Source of the DNA: Cellulomonas alba
GTDB lineage: Bacteria > Actinomycetota > Actinomycetes > Actinomycetales > Cellulomonadaceae
NCBI RefSeq assembly: GCF_030362835.1
Contig: NZ_JAUCGQ010000001.1
Coordinates: 372,001-436,000 of the forward strand
Length of the DNA stretch: 64,000 nt
Reading direction: 5' to 3'
The notes below the pieces were generated by a model, which ran no database searches, was not told the origin of the DNA, and saw only the letters and a list, made by a program, of their open reading frames with translations. How positions within the stretch are numbered: position 1 is the first letter of the stretch; every line of letters begins with the position of its first letter. Positions 61,401-64,000 of this stretch are shown piece after piece. The translations under genes were made by a program, and so were the position numbers.

Positions 61401-61767
61401 GGCGGGTGCTCCCGACGCCACCGGCAGCGCGTTCCCCGACGCCCACGCGGCGGCGGTGGACTTCGCCGACCGGAGCGTGCCGGTTCGCGACGCGGCGGCA
61501 GGCGTCCAGCTCTCCGCGCGGCTCGTCCCGGCGGCCTCCGGCACCACGTACAGCTACCGGATCGCCCCCATGGACACGAACAGCGCCGGGGCCGCGGTGA
61601 CCACCACCGGTGTGCTGACGGCGACCGAGCCGGGGCACGTCAGAGTCACCGTGACCGCGACGTCCGGCGGGGTGAGCACGTCGGAGTCCGCGCTGGTGAC
61701 AGTGGCGGCGACGCCGAGGCACCACGGTCACGGCCCAGGGCCGGGACACCCTGGCCGGCACGGCTAG
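58417..61767 (+). CDS. Secreted GH3 glycoside hydrolase, beta-xylosidase/beta-glucosidase
   Basis: A 1116-residue exported enzyme. Signal peptide: RTRRTPLVGLVVTALVGSGL to about ATAAA. The GH3 N-terminal domain begins RAADLVSRMTLEEKLDQL and contains NLNRDPRWGRADESYSEDPE, KHYLANNSE and MMTAYNAVN; the nucleophile Asp is in FDGYVVSDCGAI, a variant frequent in beta-xylosidases. The GH3 C-terminal domain (VVVVGHRNDDGGEGTDRTTV) and a fibronectin-III-like domain follow, then a BIG2-like Ig domain (about 950-1000: VEYKSSNPAVAKVDRTGAV), a further beta domain and a His/Gly/Pro tail (TPRHHGHGPGPGHPGRHG). The ATG at 58417 has GAGGA 8 nt upstream; an ATG at 58402 is possible. It probably trims xylo- or gluco-oligosaccharides outside the cell. 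Confidence 0.88.
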   Translation: MVRIGSVPRATTAGRRLRTRRTPLVGLVVTALVGSGLMVGAQGATAAAHHVPAYQDRSLPFSVRAADLVSRMTLEEKLDQLRAMQPHATWAPKPQVISRLGVTSYGYWGEANHGIYFPTLPGNNDYTQYPQSTSIASTWDAPLTQKIAGGIADEARVTYNTSCPPGSDAPVLPGGACYGLTYWSPNQNLNRDPRWGRADESYSEDPELTGGIASAFVTGMQGDTASRPDTVPTKPDDYVQAVATPKHYLANNSEANRDFGTSNLSERSLLEYFVPPFAASVAGAGARSMMTAYNAVNMVEDYTTDYPSAASFPTTWSPDDQVTPNGTPGTPMAASRYAIETLMRRSFGFDGYVVSDCGAITRVYGTGTQGHSWHPAQLGGDTQVSKPLGNAWALKAGTDLDCFGPDYPSADGLPAAQDQGYVTESDVDIALVRAFTARFQTGEFDPAADVPWDNASYSLSTAGNPDVKLASAAHRAVAHEAALEAPVLLKNAGSTLPFAGATTGTTVALGHVDSLNTFQSGSYSGPTAVSTTFAQALAEETGGSTSDITPGSATPYLSDHLSVFPDVLNKAGTAITTSTCSSDPCDPVKDAATAEYRISQADNVVVVVGHRNDDGGEGTDRTTVALPRMQAELIRDSIAPLASKYGKKIVVWIQGKTMVDLSEFKNLPTVGGIVWSSFNGMYQGPAMSELLFNDSVKLEDGRTAIANFSGKLPLTWYSDVDAQLGKATAPDLAVEDYRLTKAEGATCGRTYLYYQVGAGCAAPDYAFGSGLSYSRFDYGAPTLSASRVTPNQSVTVAVRVSNRAASHPGKAVVQVYAKAPSGADGNERPLKQLKGFVKTDVIGGGSRTARMTIKPGDLWFWDDVTHKKVFPTGDWTILAGPSSADADLKATTLHVSGARKAGVEVVSAQPDGTQLRLDTPDNRINAQLSVTKHDLAFWNLDDRALKVEYKSSNPAVAKVDRTGAVAPKRVGTVLITATATADGETRSTTFPVVVTAGAPDATGSAFPDAHAAAVDFADRSVPVRDAAAGVQLSARLVPAASGTTYSYRIAPMDTNSAGAAVTTTGVLTATEPGHVRVTVTATSGGVSTSESALVTVAATPRHHGHGPGPGHPGRHG

Positions 61768-61789
61768 GAGCGCGGCCGGCGCAGTGACC

Positions 61790-61833
61790 GCAGCGGTGGC
61801 GGGGGTGGCTCAGGCCGCCCCCGCCACCGCTGC
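61790..61833. terminator. Bidirectional terminator between convergent genes
   Basis: A perfect 16-bp inverted repeat (61790-61805 and 61818-61833) with a 12-base loop. It lies between the GH3 stop (61767) and the stop of the minus-strand coiled-coil gene (61836), so it can serve both. Confidence 0.8.
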
Positions 61834-61835
61834 GC

Positions 61836-62954
61836 TCACGTCTCGGCGGCAGCCCGTCGCGCCTCGGCCGCCTCATCCACGGCTCGCTGCGCTCGTCGGA
61901 GAGCGTGCTGCGCGGCGACCGCGGCCCGCTCGTCGTCGTGGAGAGCGCTCTCCGTCCGGCTGACGCGCTTCTCGGCGAGCCCGACGTCCTTCTGCGCCCG
62001 CGACAGCCTGCGACGCAGGTCGGCGAGCGCCTCGGTCAGCTCCTCGACCAGGTCGGACGCCGCTCGCGCGGCGCGCTCCGCGGCCTCGAGGTCGGCGCGC
62101 CGCTGGTCGCGCCGGGCGATCGCTGCGTCGCCGTCGGCCTGCGCACGCTCGAGAGCCTCTGTCGCGCCCTGCCACGCCGTGTCCGCCGCGCGTCGTCGCT
62201 GCTCGGCGGCGCGGCGCTCTCGCTCGGCGGCGCGGCGCTCGTGCTCGGACTCACGACGCTCCGTGTCCGGACCGGCCGTGGCGCGCTTCGTCGACGCGCG
62301 TGCCTGCTCGAGACCGCCCTCCGCGCCAGCGCCCGCACCCGACCGTCCACCCGCCTCCCTCACCGGGTGCGGCCCGCGGGCGCCGGCACGCTCTCCCGCC
62401 GGCGGGCGCGCCGGGCTCGCCTCCCGGTCGCGGGACTGCCCGCCCGCGCGCGGCGCCGGACCGGCCAGCGACACGTCCGCCGCGCCGAACCCGACGTACT
62501 GCTGCCCCTCCGTGAGGCGACCCGAGGTGACCACCTGCGCGACGTCGGCGTCGGCGAGCGCGGCCGTGAGGGTCGCGTCGACCTCCTGCAGCGCCGCGTC
62601 GCCGACGCGGTGCCCGTCCGTGATCGCCAACGAGCGGGCTCTCGCGACGAGCGACGAGACGAGCGCCCGGCGTTGACGCGACAGGTCGCGCAGGGCGACC
62701 CCGTCGAGCGTCCGCTCGGCCTCGCGCAGCCCCTCCCCGAGCGCGACGATCTGACCGGCGAGGTCGGCGTCCTCGCGGACCAGCAGGTTGACGAGCCACG
62801 CGGCGACGGTCGGCTTGCGCAGGGCGGCGATCTGACCGGCCAGCGCGCGGTCGCCGTCGGCCCGGGCCGCGCGAGCAGCGGCATCACGTGCGGAGACGAA
62901 GCCGTCCGGCCGACCGGCGTACAGGTCGTCCACGACCTCGTCGAGCGACGTCAT
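61836..62954 (-). CDS. Actinobacterial coiled-coil protein of unknown function
   Basis: A 372-residue protein from an ATG at 62954. The N-terminal 150 residues are helical and look conserved (SLDEVVDDLYAGRPDGFVSA; LRKPTVAAWLVNLLVRE; ITDGHRVGDAALQEV). From about 190 the chain is low-complexity, Arg/Glu/Ala-rich, and forms a long coiled coil (ERRAAERERRAAEQRRRAAD to the end). Proteins with this N-terminal domain, including the KPTVAAWLVN motif, occur across actinobacteria without known function. No membrane segment is seen. Frames further upstream to 63044 do not look coding. Confidence 0.75.
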   Translation of the reverse strand: MTSLDEVVDDLYAGRPDGFVSARDAAARAARADGDRALAGQIAALRKPTVAAWLVNLLVREDADLAGQIVALGEGLREAERTLDGVALRDLSRQRRALVSSLVARARSLAITDGHRVGDAALQEVDATLTAALADADVAQVVTSGRLTEGQQYVGFGAADVSLAGPAPRAGGQSRDREASPARPPAGERAGARGPHPVREAGGRSGAGAGAEGGLEQARASTKRATAGPDTERRESEHERRAAERERRAAEQRRRAADTAWQGATEALERAQADGDAAIARRDQRRADLEAAERAARAASDLVEELTEALADLRRRLSRAQKDVGLAEKRVSRTESALHDDERAAVAAQHALRRAQRAVDEAAEARRAAAET

Positions 62955-63122
62955 CGGTCCGCCGCGCCCGGATCGACGCGGGGGCCCCCGTCGGGGCGGC
63001 GCGAGCCCTTCACGGACGTCGCACCGACCTGCGGGCGGGCCCACGCGTCAGATCGCACCCCATCCACGGCCTCATCGTGCCGCCGAGAGCCGGCGTCCGC
63101 TCCGCACCGGCTCGCGGCCCGC

Positions 63123-63803
63123 TCAGGTCGTCACGTTCCCCGCCGCGTCGAAGGCCGTCCACCGTCCCTCGGACACCACGCGGACGGAGCCGTCCACGAC
63201 TGCGATCGCCGTCTGCTCGTCGATGGCGTACGCCGGGACGCCGAGGCCGGCGGCCCACCGTTCGGCGTGCGCACGGGTGTTCGTCGGGAACGCGTCGAGG
63301 TGCGGGAAGATCGCGAAGTCGACCACGCCCAGCGTCCGGTCGTCGGGTGCGCCCGACCACTCCACGAAGGAGTCCTCGATGCGGGGCGCCATCACCATGC
63401 TGCCGGCGCTCACCCCGACCCAGACCGTGTCGGGCATCGACGCGAGCAGGTCCGCGAGCCCGGACTCCCGCATCCAGTGGTGGAGGTACGTCGCGTCGCC
63501 GCCGTCGACGAGCAGCACGTCGGCCTCGCGCACCCACGGGACCCAGCGCTCCGGCCCGACGCTCGGCAGCGCCGTCAGCTCGAGGACTCCCAGCGACGCC
63601 CAGCCCAGGCCGGACAGATGGCGGAAGTCGGGCTCGGCGGCGAGCAGGCCGCGCACGGACTCCGGGCCGCACATCGGGTGGCCCCACTGGGCCGTCGGGA
63701 TGCACAGCGCCCGGCTCTCGGCCACGGGCTTCCCGAGGAGCTCGACGAGAGCGCGGTGGATGCTCGGGTTCGTGACGCCACCCGAGGTGAGCAGGAGCTT
63801 CAA
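63123..63803 (-). CDS. pepE: Peptidase E-like protein (S51, class I GATase-like fold)
   Basis: A 226-residue protein. KLLLTSGGVTNPSIHRAL at the start, ADVLLVDGGDATYLHHWM and the nucleophile elbow VWVGVSAGSMVMAP (Ser in GVSAGS) identify the S51 family, aspartyl dipeptidases and relatives; DFAIFPHLDAFPT holds the conserved His. A TTG at 63803 is chosen as start because GGAGG stands 4 nt before it and the protein then begins at the family's usual place; no ATG or GTG lies nearby in frame. The TTG overlaps the stop of a very small frame upstream (TTGA). Confidence 0.85.
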   Translation of the reverse strand: MKLLLTSGGVTNPSIHRALVELLGKPVAESRALCIPTAQWGHPMCGPESVRGLLAAEPDFRHLSGLGWASLGVLELTALPSVGPERWVPWVREADVLLVDGGDATYLHHWMRESGLADLLASMPDTVWVGVSAGSMVMAPRIEDSFVEWSGAPDDRTLGVVDFAIFPHLDAFPTNTRAHAERWAAGLGVPAYAIDEQTAIAVVDGSVRVVSEGRWTAFDAAGNVTT

Positions 63804-63898
63804 CGTTCCTCCGGGGGTGTGGCGGCCGTGCGGCGGCACGCCACACAGAAGCGGGTCGGCGCCGGGCCGTCCGGCGAGCGCGGGGCCCGCTCGATCAT
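63800..63898 (-). CDS. Very small open frame coupled to the peptidase gene
   Basis: A 32-residue frame from an ATG at 63898: MIERAPRSPDGPAPTRFCVA then CRRTAATPPEER. It has one CxxC pair and its TGA overlaps the TTG start of the peptidase gene. The overlap and the good ribosome site at its end suggest translation, but the sequence matches nothing known and no ribosome site precedes it. It may be the tail of a longer gene whose frame is open to the window edge. Low confidence. Confidence 0.25.
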   Translation of the reverse strand: MIERAPRSPDGPAPTRFCVACRRTAATPPEER

Positions 63899-64000
63899 GC
63901 TGCGTCGACGCGCCGGTGGGAAGGCGGTCCGAGGCGCGCCGTGCGCGGTCGTGGGCCCGGCGCGGTTGCGGGGTGGTGCCGACGACTGTGCAATGCCACG

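Overview
The window is a 64 kb piece of a high-GC actinobacterial chromosome. GTG starts, 4-base start/stop overlaps and TANNNT boxes about 6 nt upstream of starts are common. The DUF4191 / RDD protein / glnA order at the left end matches the neighbourhood of glnA1 in mycobacteria and relatives, and the secreted GH3 glycosidase fits a plant-polymer degrader such as Cellulomonadaceae. The genus is an inference.

Left chromosomal part (1-3.3 kb): the end of a DUF4191 membrane protein, a SAM methyltransferase, a convergent RDD membrane protein, and type I glutamine synthetase (glnA) with a GlnR-like operator upstream. The middle (3254-49832, about 46.6 kb) is an integrated element inserted in the last codons of glnA. 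A perfect 13-bp repeat, TACTACGACTGCT, occurs at 3254-3266 (inside the glnA tail) and again at 49820-49832, followed by what looks like the original stop and terminator. A small DNA-binding protein and a tyrosine integrase lie just inside attL, and TTGCCACAA-type candidate integrase arm sites lie near both ends.

The element's cargo looks like a defence/DNA-processing island. Leftward: HTH/degenerate methyltransferase-like protein, hsdM, hsdS, hsdR, a RapA/SNF2-type helicase, a HelD-like SF1 helicase and a small unknown. Rightward: an undescribed pair made of a coiled-coil DUF2130-like protein and an S1-like-repeat protein; then two overlapping tyrosine recombinases, a nonsense-mutated small gene, two small paralogues, an IS3 remnant, a secreted protein/lipoprotein pair, an orphan Phd-type antitoxin, a full recC-recB-recD operon, a second IS3 remnant, two dynamin-like GTPases with a DUF6308 protein, an unknown protein plus a double-HKD phospholipase-D-like protein, and a DUF2442 protein. 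No conjugation or phage structural genes were seen.

Right chromosomal part (49.8-64 kb): a five-gene, fully overlapping operon (SWIM zinc finger, DUF5691, MoxR AAA ATPase, DUF5682, VWA protein), a long gap ending in a LacI-type operator, a secreted GH3 beta-xylosidase/glucosidase, and on the other strand a coiled-coil protein and a peptidase E (S51) protein.

Most likely new biology: (1) glnA used as an attachment site with stop codon and terminator replaced by the element; (2) the two-gene unit at 19.06-22.5 kb; (3) the GTPase/DUF6308/PLD block at 39.8-48.8 kb; (4) a mobile-element-borne RecBCD.
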